Positions 44,145-53,786 of a DNA stretch of 64,000 bases are shown here, one piece after another. The position numbers and the translations under genes were made by a program. Position 1 is the stretch's first letter; each line of letters opens with the position of its first letter. Under the pieces are notes generated by a model, which saw only the letters and a list, made by a program, of their open reading frames with translations, ran no database searches and was not told the DNA's origin. This DNA is from Virgibacillus oceani (GTDB lineage: Bacteria > Bacillota > Bacilli > Bacillales > Amphibacillaceae). The DNA is taken from assembly GCF_014638995.1 (NCBI RefSeq), contig NZ_BMFR01000007.1:111003-175002 (forward strand). Direction: 5' to 3'.

Positions 44145-44930
44145 ATGGTTCAGTTGAATGTAGGAGAAACCATTTTACAAGCACGAAATGTCCTCAAAAC
44201 ATTTGGTACCAAAGGAAATGCACACCATGTATTAAAAGGAATAGATTTACGCGTCACCCGCAATGAATTTGTCGGCATTATGGGTCCTTCCGGCTCAGGC
44301 AAGACGACATTGCTTAACGTCTTAGCCACGATTGATCATACTACGGATGGAACGGTTTTAATCGATGGCGCAGATATCTCCAAGCTGCGTAATACCGCGC
44401 TTTCCGCCTTTCGGCGCAACAAGCTGGGATTCATCTTCCAGGATTACAATCTACTGGACACGCTGACAGTGAAGGAAAATATACTGCTGCCCATCTCCCT
44501 TAGCAAAATGAGCAAGCGGAAAGCGGAAAGCGAGTTCACAGCCATCGCCGATGTGCTTGAGATTAAAGCACTGTCGCACAAATATCCGCATGAAATATCA
44601 GGTGGCCAGAAACAACGGACAGCTGCCGGGCGCGCTCTTATCCACCAGCCTTCGATCGTGTTTGCGGACGAACCGACCGGTGCTCTGGATTCCAAATCGG
44701 CTTCCTCGTTACTGGGTGTGATGGAGAAGGTGAATCAGCAACGAGGCGTCACAGTTGTCATGGTGACCCATGATCCGGTAGCCTCCAGCTATTGCAGCCG
44801 TGTTGTGTTTTTAAGAGACGGGAAGATTTATTCCGAGCTGTACCGCGGTGATAAAACAAGACATGCTTTCTTTAATGAAATTTTGGACGTGCAAGCTGTA
44901 CTGGGGGGCGACCATGTTGACAGTTTTTGA
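44145..44930 (+). CDS. BceA-type ABC transporter ATP-binding protein
   Basis: 261 aa from the ATG at 44145 after TTTGGAGG. Walker A GPSGSGKTT, Q-loop FIFQDYN, signature ISGGQKQR, Walker B IVFADEPTGALDS, H-loop VTHD: the MacB/BceA group. With the permease downstream it forms a transporter that frees lipid-bound wall precursors from peptide antibiotics. It overlaps the permease gene by 17 bases. The C-terminus beyond residue 225 is somewhat longer than usual. Confidence 0.92.
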   Translation: MVQLNVGETILQARNVLKTFGTKGNAHHVLKGIDLRVTRNEFVGIMGPSGSGKTTLLNVLATIDHTTDGTVLIDGADISKLRNTALSAFRRNKLGFIFQDYNLLDTLTVKENILLPISLSKMSKRKAESEFTAIADVLEIKALSHKYPHEISGGQKQRTAAGRALIHQPSIVFADEPTGALDSKSASSLLGVMEKVNQQRGVTVVMVTHDPVASSYCSRVVFLRDGKIYSELYRGDKTRHAFFNEILDVQAVLGGDHVDSF

Positions 44931-46848
44931 ATTAGCGCTTCGCAGCATGCGGCAAAATGTGAAGCATTATTATTTGTACTTCTTTGCGCTGATCTTTAGT
45001 ATGAGCCTGTATTTTGTCTTCACCTCACTACAGCACGATCAGGCTGTTCAGAATATGACACATCCGAGCGTTGACTTCTCTACTGGGTTTCAAATTGCAG
45101 GAGTCATGCTGATTGTGATTGTTGGGATCTTTACCGTCTCAGCCAACGGCATTTTCCTGCGTCGGCGCAGTCGAGAAATCGGACTATATCAGCTGATTGG
45201 TCTTACCAAAGGCTGGGTAGCCCGATATCTAATGATCGAGAATATACTGCTTGGTTTAGGTGCACTATTTGCTGCGATCATTTTCGGAGCGTTGATTTCA
45301 AGGCTGTTCGTCCTGATTTTGTTGAATCTGCTTGGCTTAGAAGGGATAGTCGACATCAGCTTCTCCGTACCAGCGGCTTTTAAAACGTTGATGGTCTATC
45401 TTCTCATCATCGTCATCACTTCCATTCAGATGATGCTGAAGGTTTATCGCAGTACCCTTTTGAATTTGTTTCAAGCTGACAAGCGTCCTGATCTCACTAG
45501 GCCGCCCAAAGCGATGACATCTTCTATTTTCGCCCTGCTCGGTCTGGCGCTGATTGGATACGGCTATGAATTATCGGGTCATATTAATGAACGGTTATTC
45601 CTCAATTCACTATTGGTGCTCGGATCCATCGTTGCAGGGACTTACTTATTGTTTCGCGTTACGATCAGATGGTGCTTTTACCGGTTCCGCAAACGTAAAG
45701 ATGGACACCTGGGCTTAACAAACAGCCTGTCGATGGCTCCGCTGATGCACCATATGAAAGCAAATGCCAACTCTCTTACTTTGATTACGGTGTTGTCGGT
45801 TATGGCCATCACGCTGATTTCCATGGCTTACTCCTTCTACTACTCCGTAGAGCAAGAGACCCGCCGCGATCTCCCTTATGATTTTATGTTTGAAAACGAA
45901 CCGCAGGAGGCGCTGTCGTTCAAGGTGGAGTTGGAGAAGGAAGGCATCGATGTTAATCACCACGTCGCTCAAGCGGTTCTGACGATGGGCATCATCCTTG
46001 ATCCGAACGACGAATCCCGCAAGATTGAAGAAAGTTTGTTATGGCTTCCGGCCGAACAGCTTAAACAAACAGGCGCAGACCTCAACGTGCCGCCAGACGG
46101 CGAAACCATTTTGTACAATGCTGGGGCCTCACTTGCCGGGGACTTAGATGAGCAGTCGAAGCGATATCCAACCAGAATAAAACTGGAGCAGCATGGACAG
46201 ACCGTTATGTATACATTGAGGACATTGAAGGAAAGGAACATCATGAATTTAAATGCTCCCGGTAAGCAGATGCTAGTGTCAGAAGCGACGATGGACAAAA
46301 TCGCAGAACAAATGGCCGGTACGCACGGTTATAAAAAAATTCGCTTTGATACGTTTCAAGTTCCGGACAAGGAAGAGCTTGCCATAGCTTCCTCTCTATA
46401 CAACGCAAAATACGTCAGTGACGAACGACTAACGTATGATTTCTATACGCAGTACAAAGAAGTGCTGCAGACGACAGGCTTGCTCATTTTCATCGCAGCT
46501 TTCCTTGGACTTGTCTTTTTGATCTCAACCGGCAGCATCTTGTATTTCAAGCAAATGACCGAAGCCGAGCAGGAAAAGCAAAGCTTTAAGACGTTGCGTC
46601 AGCTCGGATTTGACGTGAATATGATCATGAAAGGCATTATACGAAAGCAGGCCATCGTGTTCCTTCTCCCTCTATCGATCGGTATGCTGCATTCGATCTT
46701 TGCTATCAAGGCGGCTTCATTTATGATCCGGTCGGACACCACGTTACCGGCATCCATCGCCATGACAATTTACACGGTTATTTATCTTGTATTCGCACTG
46801 TTTACCATTGGCTACTACCGCAACATTGTAAAAAACGCTATGTCATAA
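44914..46848 (+). CDS. BceB-type ABC transporter permease (FtsX-like)
   Basis: 644 aa from the ATG at 44914 (GGGGGG seven bases before). Ten predicted membrane spans: one, then FtsX-like groups near residues 55-165 and 200-325, a 220-residue outer domain (about residues 310-525) and three final spans (about 525-640). The length and the single large outer domain between spans 7 and 8 are diagnostic for BceB. That domain dictates which peptide antibiotic is recognised, and it is the part most worth comparing. Confidence 0.9.
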   Translation: MLTVFELALRSMRQNVKHYYLYFFALIFSMSLYFVFTSLQHDQAVQNMTHPSVDFSTGFQIAGVMLIVIVGIFTVSANGIFLRRRSREIGLYQLIGLTKGWVARYLMIENILLGLGALFAAIIFGALISRLFVLILLNLLGLEGIVDISFSVPAAFKTLMVYLLIIVITSIQMMLKVYRSTLLNLFQADKRPDLTRPPKAMTSSIFALLGLALIGYGYELSGHINERLFLNSLLVLGSIVAGTYLLFRVTIRWCFYRFRKRKDGHLGLTNSLSMAPLMHHMKANANSLTLITVLSVMAITLISMAYSFYYSVEQETRRDLPYDFMFENEPQEALSFKVELEKEGIDVNHHVAQAVLTMGIILDPNDESRKIEESLLWLPAEQLKQTGADLNVPPDGETILYNAGASLAGDLDEQSKRYPTRIKLEQHGQTVMYTLRTLKERNIMNLNAPGKQMLVSEATMDKIAEQMAGTHGYKKIRFDTFQVPDKEELAIASSLYNAKYVSDERLTYDFYTQYKEVLQTTGLLIFIAAFLGLVFLISTGSILYFKQMTEAEQEKQSFKTLRQLGFDVNMIMKGIIRKQAIVFLLPLSIGMLHSIFAIKAASFMIRSDTTLPASIAMTIYTVIYLVFALFTIGYYRNIVKNAMS

Positions 46849-46925
46849 CCATCACTTAAATGGGGATAAGCTATAGAGGGTACCGCCAATATTTCGGACA
46901 TTTTGTACGCTAAGCATATTTCCAA

Positions 46926-46972
46926 CCTAAAAAAATCGATTCCTTATCGTACAGGGAATCGATTTTTTTAGG
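46926..46972. terminator. Perfect 18-bp bidirectional terminator
   Basis: CCTAAAAAAATCGATTCC (46926-46943) pairs with GGAATCGATTTTTTTAGG (46955-46972). It closes the Bce-type module and marks its right edge. Confidence 0.92.
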
Positions 46973-47100
46973 TGTGCCAATTAATAGTAGAAAGCAGCAA
47001 TCTTCTGTTTCCGTCTTTCGGAGTAACGCTCGAATGGATTTTTACATCATGTAACATTTATAACCAATTATCGTCTAACATGAAAAAGGGGATGTTAGTC

Positions 47101-47556
47101 GTGAAAATGAAAAAGTTATTAGGCATCGTGTTGTTATTATTATTTGCTTCAGTTGGTTGTTCAAATGTAACGAAGGAAGATCCAGTCAAGGAGGAGCCTC
47201 CGGAAGCGGTTGTAATGATACATGATGAAAAAATCCAAACAACGAAAGGTACTTATAGTTGGGAAACTAAAGGACTTTTTTCAAACAATGCTGTTATTGC
47301 TGATGCTGCCGCTCCATATCAAATAGCCGAAGAAATGGAATCAAAGCTAGTGGAAGCAGATTCCATCGCTAATGTGGATTTTAGTGACGGTTCAAAGCCG
47401 CAATTGGAGGCATATTTGTGGGAAGATGAGGGACGGGGAAAGCAATTATCATTAAATAAGTCACGATTATCATTGCCATCCCAAAGTGGAAATCATGTCA
47501 TTGAAATATTTGCAATATGGTCAAATGGCGAGGCTTCCTATACGTTTGTGGTGTAA
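47101..47556 (+). CDS. Small lipoprotein of unknown function
   Basis: 151 aa from the GTG at 47101, about eight bases after AAAGGGG. Signal peptide with lipobox SVGC (Cys20), then an acidic linker and a compact beta-rich domain (KIQTTKGTYSWETKGLFSN; LSLPSQSGNHVIEIFAIWSN) that ends with YTFVV. Many Bacillus genomes encode such an orphan lipoprotein. No neighbour shares its direction closely. Confidence 0.75.
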   Translation: MKMKKLLGIVLLLLFASVGCSNVTKEDPVKEEPPEAVVMIHDEKIQTTKGTYSWETKGLFSNNAVIADAAAPYQIAEEMESKLVEADSIANVDFSDGSKPQLEAYLWEDEGRGKQLSLNKSRLSLPSQSGNHVIEIFAIWSNGEASYTFVV

Positions 47557-47618
47557 GTGCACTGACAATAAAATCACCATTAGACCAACCCCCATTATGT
47601 GGGGCAGCATAGTTAAAG

Positions 47619-47655
47619 AAATAATCCCTCAAAAGTGCAAGAGGGATTATTTTTA
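47619..47655 (+). terminator. Terminator after the lipoprotein gene
   Basis: AATAATCCCTC (47620-47630) pairs with GAGGGATTATT (47641-47651), then Ts. The following 130 bases to the Lrp gene hold nothing recognised. Confidence 0.88.
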
Positions 47656-47790
47656 TCGGACAGGAATGAAATCATCAACGTTATAATTCTCCTCACCATA
47701 GGCAGCACTTCCTCGGGAAAAATCCCGGAAAGTGAAACGTGTTCCATAACCCATCATTTAAAGCCTTGATTTCTTCTGATGTGGAAAAAA

Positions 47791-48240
47791 TCAGAGTTTA
47801 TAACCAGTTCTGCTTTTAAATCTTTTTAAAAGAACAGAGCTTTCTACTCGTGTTATGCCTTCAACTGAATATAATTCATTATTAATAAATATCTCGAGCA
47901 TTTTAAAGTCTTCTACCAGAACATGCATGTGTAAGGTACTAGGACCTGTCATCTGATAAATACTAGCAACGTTAGGGTTATCTGCAAGGTTTTGTGCTAC
48001 TTCCTGAAGCTGTTTCGGCTCGACATCGACCTCAAAAAAAGCTGAAACCTTCTTCCCGAACTTCTCGGAGTTTATGACAACGGTGAAGTTCTCAATTACG
48101 CCCTCATTTTTGAGATTTTGAATTCTATCTTTTACAGCTACCCTTGATAATCCTACTTTTTCCGCTAATTCCACGTATGATATTCTTCCATCTTTAATTA
48201 ATTCATCTAAAAGTTTGTGATCAATTTCATCATATTTCAT
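47791..48240 (-). CDS. ywrC: Lrp/AsnC family regulator (YwrC-like)
   Basis: 149 aa. N-terminal helix-turn-helix (residues 5-50, ISYVELAEKVGLSRVAVKDR) and C-terminal RAM effector domain (65-145). Divergent from the peptide transporter operon, whose promoter (48417) lies 180 bases away. In B. subtilis the matching gene ywrC sits between ywrB and ywrD; ywrD and ywrB homologues follow at 53787 and 55435, so it probably regulates this whole locus. The effector is likely an amino acid or short peptide product. Confidence 0.88.
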   Translation of the reverse strand: MKYDEIDHKLLDELIKDGRISYVELAEKVGLSRVAVKDRIQNLKNEGVIENFTVVINSEKFGKKVSAFFEVDVEPKQLQEVAQNLADNPNVASIYQMTGPSTLHMHVLVEDFKMLEIFINNELYSVEGITRVESSVLLKRFKSRTGYKL

Positions 48241-48416
48241 AGACTTTTCTCCTATAACAATCTTTTTATTTAAAATGTTATCACAAAGTAAAAAACTACC
48301 AAAACCTTTTTTCTAGAATACACATACAATTATACAAAATGAAATCAGTTTTGTGAAATCATACTTCTATATGAAAGCTATTTTTAAATTATAGCTTACT
48401 TTTGTTCGAAATTATA

Positions 48417-48445
48417 TTGACATTTAATTCACGCTTTTGTATTAT
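48417..48445 (+). promoter_or_regulatory. Sigma-A promoter of the peptide transporter operon
   Basis: TTGACA (48417-48422), 17-base spacer, TATTAT (48440-48445). About 60 bases before the first permease gene and in the gap shared with the Lrp gene. Confidence 0.75.
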
Positions 48446-48504
48446 GTTAATAATTTAATAAATAGTATGAAAAATTCTATAAATCATAATAAAGGAGGGA
48501 TAGA

Positions 48505-49446
48505 GTGATTGGATTAATAGTTAGGAGATTTCTTCAATTGATTTTACTGCTGCTGGGTATTTCATTTTTAGTATTTATGAGTATGCACATTGCCCCAGGG
48601 GATCCAGCAACTATTATTGGCGGACCAACAGCAAGTGCTTCAGACCTTGAGGCGATTAGGGATAATTTAGGATTAGATAGACCAGTAATTGTCCAATATG
48701 CAGATTATTTGGGTGGAATTTTACAAGGAGACTTTGGGTATTCCTTCCAAACTGGCCAATCGGTAACAGATGCCATCATAACCCGATTTCCAAATACGAT
48801 AAAGCTTGCAACTGCAAGTATGATAGTAGCCATAATCATTGGAATTGTTACAGGGATCATTTCCGCAATAAAGCAAAATTCCTGGATTGACCTGTCCAGC
48901 ACGACTTTTGCATTGGCGGGGGTGTCCATACCGAATTTCTGGCTGGGTGCCATGTTAATCCTTGTATTTGCCGTAAATTTGCAATGGCTTCCAGTGGGAG
49001 GATTAAGTGCCCCTATATATACCATTGAGGGAATGAAAGAATTGATTTTACCGGCTATTACATTAGGAACTGCCTCAGCAGCCTTAATTGCCCGGATGAG
49101 CAGATCGGCAATGTTAGAGGTAATTCGATCAGATTATATTCGTACTGCAAAAGCAAAAGGGGTCAAGCAGCGTTCGTTGATTTGGATTCACGCTTTGAGG
49201 AATGCGATGATCCCCGTTGTTACAGTTATCGGAATAAATTTTGGCGGATTATTGGGAGGTACCATCATTACCGAGCAAGTATTTGCTATTAATGGGATTG
49301 GCAGATTAATGATTGATGCAATTGCGGCGAGGGATTTTCCAATCGTGCAGGGAACCGTGCTATTAGTAGCAGCTATCTTTGTATTCGTTAATTTAATAGT
49401 AGATGTAATTTACGCATTTATTGATCCTAGAATAACGTACAACTAA
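48505..49446 (+). CDS. Peptide ABC transporter permease, DppB/GsiC type
   Basis: 313 aa, GTG start after AAAGGAGGG. Six membrane spans, with the DppB N-terminal motif (RFLQLILLLLGISFLVFMSM) and the EAA loop RTAKAKGVKQRSLIWIHALR near residues 214-233 that docks to the ATPase subunits. First gene of an operon with a second permease, binding protein and two ATPases. Confidence 0.92.
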   Translation: MIGLIVRRFLQLILLLLGISFLVFMSMHIAPGDPATIIGGPTASASDLEAIRDNLGLDRPVIVQYADYLGGILQGDFGYSFQTGQSVTDAIITRFPNTIKLATASMIVAIIIGIVTGIISAIKQNSWIDLSSTTFALAGVSIPNFWLGAMLILVFAVNLQWLPVGGLSAPIYTIEGMKELILPAITLGTASAALIARMSRSAMLEVIRSDYIRTAKAKGVKQRSLIWIHALRNAMIPVVTVIGINFGGLLGGTIITEQVFAINGIGRLMIDAIAARDFPIVQGTVLLVAAIFVFVNLIVDVIYAFIDPRITYN

Positions 49447-49468
49447 AAATAGGAAGGTGGTGAAGGCA

Positions 49469-50365
49469 GTGTCTGCAGAGGTAGTGTTTAACGAGAAAAA
49501 TGCAGCACCTAAGAAAAAGGAAAGGTATATTGTTCAAACTTTTAAACGGGTACTCAAGAATAAACTAGCATTTATAGGAATTATTATTGTCAGCATACAA
49601 ATCATTCTGGCTATATTCGCTCCTTTTTTAACGAGTTATGGTCCATATGAGCAAAATTTGGCAGTGACGGAGCTTGGAATCGGAGAGGAAGGGCACATTC
49701 TTGGAACAGATAACTACGGGAGAGATATGTGGTCCCGGTTGGTTTATGGAGCCAGGATATCTCTCATTGTAGGATTGTCATCCGTAGCTTTAGGACTAAT
49801 TGGAGGCCTTACGCTGGGTCTTCTAGCCGGATTTTATAGAAGAATTGATGGGTTTGTCATGCGGATTGTGGATTTATTGTTTGCCTTCCCTGGTATTCTT
49901 CTAGCTATGTTAATTATTGCAATGTTAGGAACAAGTCTAGTAAATGTTGTAATTGCAATAAGTATTTGGTCTATTCCTGGCTGTGCAAGAATTGTAAGAG
50001 GAAGTGTTTTATCGATTAAAAAGCAAGAATATATTTTGGCCATGAAGTCGTTGGGGGCAAGTGATATAAGAATTATGCTTAAACATATATTGCCTAATTG
50101 TACAGCGCCTATTATTGTTTTTGCAACAATGAGGATGGCTACAGCGATTCTATCGACATCTGCTTTGAGTTTCCTGGGTCTAGGAGCTCAACCGCCAACA
50201 CCTGAATGGGGCGCAATGATTGCTGCTGGTCAGGACTTTATGTGGACTGCACCGCATATGTCAATCATTCCAGGGATAGCTATTATGCTGACTGTTTTCG
50301 CATTCAATGTTGTAGGTGATGGATTAAGAGATGCATTAGATCCAAATATGGAGATAGATTTATAA
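49469..50365 (+). CDS. Peptide ABC transporter permease, DppC/GsiD type
   Basis: 298 aa from the GTG at 49469 (AAGGTGGTGA just before; the 49457 start overlaps that site). DppC-type: an N-terminal cytoplasmic tail, first span about 30-50, the GTDNYGRDMWSRL motif near 90-102, five more spans and the EAA loop YILAMKSLGASDIRIMLKHI. Pairs with the preceding permease. Confidence 0.92.
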   Translation: MSAEVVFNEKNAAPKKKERYIVQTFKRVLKNKLAFIGIIIVSIQIILAIFAPFLTSYGPYEQNLAVTELGIGEEGHILGTDNYGRDMWSRLVYGARISLIVGLSSVALGLIGGLTLGLLAGFYRRIDGFVMRIVDLLFAFPGILLAMLIIAMLGTSLVNVVIAISIWSIPGCARIVRGSVLSIKKQEYILAMKSLGASDIRIMLKHILPNCTAPIIVFATMRMATAILSTSALSFLGLGAQPPTPEWGAMIAAGQDFMWTAPHMSIIPGIAIMLTVFAFNVVGDGLRDALDPNMEIDL

Positions 50366-50380
50366 ATGGGAGGTCTTATA

Positions 50381-51928
50381 ATGAAGAACAAGCGTTATTT
50401 TCAGTTTATTGCATTTTTGATAATCGCAGCATTTGCTGTCGTTGGATGCAGCGATAAGAGCAGTAGTAAAAGCGGTGGGACAAGTAGTGGCGAGGCGGCT
50501 TCAGAACTTACATATGCATCCACGAGTGATGCTGCTGGGCTATCTCCAATTGATACAAATGATTCCGTTTCATCAAATGTTACGGGGCAAATCTATGAAA
50601 CGTTATTTACACAGGATCCAAAAACATTAGAACCAGAGCCGTTACTAGCAGAATCATATGAAACACCGGATGATAATACATGGGTGATCAAGTTACGCGA
50701 GGGAATTACTTTTCATGATGGTACTCCATTCAATGCAGAGGCTGTAAAATATACCTTTGAACAAATTAAAGATCCGGAAAGGGCTGCACCTAGGGCATCA
50801 TTGCTTGCACCGATAGAGTCCATTGAAGCAAAAGATGAATATACCGTTGTTCTTAAAACGAAGGAGCCTTATGGACCGATGTTAGCGGCTCTAAGTCACA
50901 CAAATGCCGCCATTGTTAGCCCTGAAGCTGATAAAGAAGGCGATATCGGTAAGAATCCTGTAGGCACCGGTCCTTTTGTTTTTGAGGAGTGGGTTGAAGG
51001 TGACCATATAACATTAAAAAGAAATGAAGACTATTGGCGTGAACCGGCAGCGTTAGAAAAGGTTACGTTTAAGGTGGTTCCAGAGACTTCGACGGCGATT
51101 TCAATGCTGGAAACAGGAGAAGTTCAATTTATCGATGCATTACCTTCAGACCAGCTTCCGAGAATTGAGTCCATTAAAAGTGCAGAGGTACAAAAGTCTG
51201 AGGGGACACGTGTATCTTATCTCGGTTTTAATATGGAGAAGGCTCCATTTAATGAATTAGAATTTAGACAAGCCGTTGCTTATGGTGTTGATCAAGAAGC
51301 ATATGTTGCACAATTAAATGGGTTAGGAACGTACAATGAAAGCATTATTGGTCCAAAAGTGTTCGGTTACAACGAGGAAGCTAAAAATGAGGGCTATCCA
51401 TTTGATCAGGAAAAGGCTAAGGAAATGATTAAAGAAAATGGATATAGTGGTCAAAAAGTTACACTATTAGCAGCAAATCGCGATAATTATATGAAAATGG
51501 CAGAGATTGTTCAGTCACAATTAACGGAAATTGGTCTTTCTGTAGAAATCGAAACAATGGAATGGGCAACTTTTCTAGATACTGCCAGAAAGGGAAATTA
51601 TGAAATGACGTTCCTGGGCTGGTCAAACAGTACGGCTGATGGAAGTGAATTGTTATATCCAAATCTGCATTCTGATAATATCGATTCCTCTAATTACAGC
51701 AGATATAACAATGAAGCATTTGACAAATTAGTACAAGAATCACGTTCAACTGTTGATCAAGAGGTTCGTAAAGAAAAATTACATGAAGCGAATATTATGG
51801 CAATAAAGGATGCACCTTGGATAGTGATGGAGCATGGTACGGTAACAGCTGCCTATGATAAATCTGTTAGTGGATTAGTTGTTGACCCTACTGGTAAATG
51901 GTCGCTTTATAATGTTAGCAGAAAGTAG
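50381..51928 (+). CDS. Peptide-binding lipoprotein (SBP family 5)
   Basis: 515 aa from the ATG at 50381 after GGGAGG. Lipobox VVGC (Cys23), then a Ser/Gly linker and the type II binding-protein fold of the OppA/DppA/GsiB group (LREGITFHDGTPFNAEAVKY; GTGPFVFEEWVEGD). The ligand cannot be read directly. Closely followed by both ATPases; the gamma-glutamyltransferase in the same operon suggests glutathione or gamma-glutamyl peptides. Confidence 0.92.
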   Translation: MKNKRYFQFIAFLIIAAFAVVGCSDKSSSKSGGTSSGEAASELTYASTSDAAGLSPIDTNDSVSSNVTGQIYETLFTQDPKTLEPEPLLAESYETPDDNTWVIKLREGITFHDGTPFNAEAVKYTFEQIKDPERAAPRASLLAPIESIEAKDEYTVVLKTKEPYGPMLAALSHTNAAIVSPEADKEGDIGKNPVGTGPFVFEEWVEGDHITLKRNEDYWREPAALEKVTFKVVPETSTAISMLETGEVQFIDALPSDQLPRIESIKSAEVQKSEGTRVSYLGFNMEKAPFNELEFRQAVAYGVDQEAYVAQLNGLGTYNESIIGPKVFGYNEEAKNEGYPFDQEKAKEMIKENGYSGQKVTLLAANRDNYMKMAEIVQSQLTEIGLSVEIETMEWATFLDTARKGNYEMTFLGWSNSTADGSELLYPNLHSDNIDSSNYSRYNNEAFDKLVQESRSTVDQEVRKEKLHEANIMAIKDAPWIVMEHGTVTAAYDKSVSGLVVDPTGKWSLYNVSRK

Positions 51929-51936
51929 GGTTACGT

Positions 51937-52785
51937 ATGGAAAGGTTACTGCAAGTTGAAAATCTGGTTACACAATATAAAACAGCAGAAGGTATGTTCT
52001 CGGCTGTTAAAGGTATCTCTTTCACTGTGGAAAAGGGAGAAACAGTATGTATTGTTGGTGAATCTGGAAGTGGAAAAAGTGCTACTGCCTTATCCATAAT
52101 GGGTTTATTACCTGCGAATGGGAAAATTACTGAAGGATCAATCCGTTTGAAGGACGATGAATTAGTGGGTAAAACGGAAGAACAGCTGCAGCAGATCAGA
52201 GGAAACGAAATATCGATGATTTTCCAAGAGCCAATGACTGCTCTCAATCCGGTATTCACGATTGGATTTCAGATTCGGGAGCCATTAATGATACATCTAA
52301 ATATGTCTAAAAAAGAGGCCACACTCGTTAGTATTGAATTGCTTAAAAAGGTAGGAATACCAAACCCAAAGGAAAAGATAAAGCAGTTTCCTCATGAACT
52401 AAGCGGTGGAATGAGACAAAGGGTGATGATCGCTATTGCACTGGCATGTGAGCCGTCCTTGCTAATTGCCGATGAACCTACTACAGCATTAGATGTAACA
52501 ATCCAGTCACAAATTTTAGATTTAATTGATGATTTAAAAGAACAAATGGGCATGGGCGTTGTATTTGTAACACATGACATGGGTGTAGTAGCTGAGATTG
52601 CTGATCGAGTTATGGTAATGTATGCCGGTGAAGTTGTCGAAATGGGTGATGTGCACCGTATATTTAATCACCCACAGCATTCTTACACAAAAGGACTTTT
52701 GGCAGCAGTGCCAAATGTAGATGATGACAGTAAAAATTGGCTTCAGGGGGTGAATATACATGGAAAATCATCAGCCTCTTCTTGA
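51937..52785 (+). CDS. Peptide ABC transporter ATPase 1 (DppD/OppD type), short C-terminus
   Basis: 282 aa. Walker A GESGSGKSA (41-49), signature LSGGMRQR, Walker B LLIADEPTTALD, H-loop VTHDMG. The protein stops at SSASS soon after KGLLAAVPNVDDD, before the Cys-rich C-terminal domain (G-C-x-F-x-x-R-C) that OppD and DppD proteins normally carry (total usually about 325 aa). It overlaps the next ATPase by 26 bases. The partner ATPase retains its Cys-rich end. Confidence 0.9.
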   Translation: MERLLQVENLVTQYKTAEGMFSAVKGISFTVEKGETVCIVGESGSGKSATALSIMGLLPANGKITEGSIRLKDDELVGKTEEQLQQIRGNEISMIFQEPMTALNPVFTIGFQIREPLMIHLNMSKKEATLVSIELLKKVGIPNPKEKIKQFPHELSGGMRQRVMIAIALACEPSLLIADEPTTALDVTIQSQILDLIDDLKEQMGMGVVFVTHDMGVVAEIADRVMVMYAGEVVEMGDVHRIFNHPQHSYTKGLLAAVPNVDDDSKNWLQGVNIHGKSSASS

Positions 52786-53731
52786 AGTGAAGGATTTGAA
52801 AAAGTATTTTCCTATAAAAAGCGGGATACTGCAGCGGACAAAGGCAAATGTGAAAGCAGTTGAAAATGTTAGTCTGAAGGTGTACGAGGGAGAAACGCTA
52901 GGTATTGTTGGGGAGTCTGGCTGCGGGAAATCAACTTTTGGCAGAACAGTTCTGGGGTTAGAAAAGCTCACAAACGGCTCTATTCTATTTCGTGGTGAGA
53001 ATATTGAAGGATTATCCGATCGCAAATTAAAAGGTTATAAAAAGGATATGCAAATGATATTTCAGGATCCCTTTGCTTCTTTAAACCCGCGGCAACGAAT
53101 CGGCAATGCATTGGAAGAGGCATTTATAATTCATACCGATTTATCAAAAAAAGATCGGGAAAAGCGGGTTCGTGAACTTTTAGTGGAGGTTGGGTTAGAA
53201 GCAGAACATTATGATCGATATCCACATGAATTTAGCGGAGGGCAACGACAGCGAATTGGTATTGCCCGGGCAATTGCACTTAATCCGTCATTAATTATAT
53301 GCGATGAAGCAGTATCAGCACTCGATGTATCGGTACAAGCGCGAATTATTAGGCTCTTAATAGAATTACAGAAGAAGTATAAATTGACATATATGTTTAT
53401 TTCACATGATTTAGGTGTTGTTCGGCACATGTGCAATCGAGTTCTGGTAATGTATCTCGGAACTATGGTGGAATTAGGGTCATCAGATCAAATATACAAA
53501 AATCCAATGCATCCATATACGAGAGCACTGTTATCGGCAATACCTCGTCCCGTACCAGGACGTAAGAAGAATCCTATAAAGTTAGAAGGAGATCTGCCAA
53601 GTGCCTCCAACTATCCATCGGGCTGTCCGTTTCATACCCGATGTCCGCTGGCACAGGAGCATTGCAAGCTAAAAGTTCCGGAATGGCGCGAAATAGAGGA
53701 GGGGCATTTTGTTGCATGTCATGAAGTTTGA
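52760..53731 (+). CDS. Peptide ABC transporter ATPase 2 (DppF/OppF type)
   Basis: 323 aa, ATG after GGGGTG. Walker A GESGCGKST, signature FSGGQRQR, Walker B LIICDEAVSALDVS, H-loop ISHDLG, and the full Opp-type C-terminal region with the four-cysteine cluster (GCPFHTRCPLAQEHC, then C in FVACHEV) expected for iron-sulfur or metal binding. Forms a heterodimer with the short ATPase 1. Confidence 0.93.
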   Translation: MENHQPLLEVKDLKKYFPIKSGILQRTKANVKAVENVSLKVYEGETLGIVGESGCGKSTFGRTVLGLEKLTNGSILFRGENIEGLSDRKLKGYKKDMQMIFQDPFASLNPRQRIGNALEEAFIIHTDLSKKDREKRVRELLVEVGLEAEHYDRYPHEFSGGQRQRIGIARAIALNPSLIICDEAVSALDVSVQARIIRLLIELQKKYKLTYMFISHDLGVVRHMCNRVLVMYLGTMVELGSSDQIYKNPMHPYTRALLSAIPRPVPGRKKNPIKLEGDLPSASNYPSGCPFHTRCPLAQEHCKLKVPEWREIEEGHFVACHEV

Positions 53732-53786
53732 TACTGCTTATTGAATATAAGATTTAAAATTTAGTTCATGCGAGGAGTGTTTTAAC

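Noticed and set aside
48241..48504. Riboswitch or T-box before the peptide transporter operon
   Set aside because: Only a sigma-A promoter is readable; no specifier loop, anti-terminator or terminator is present.
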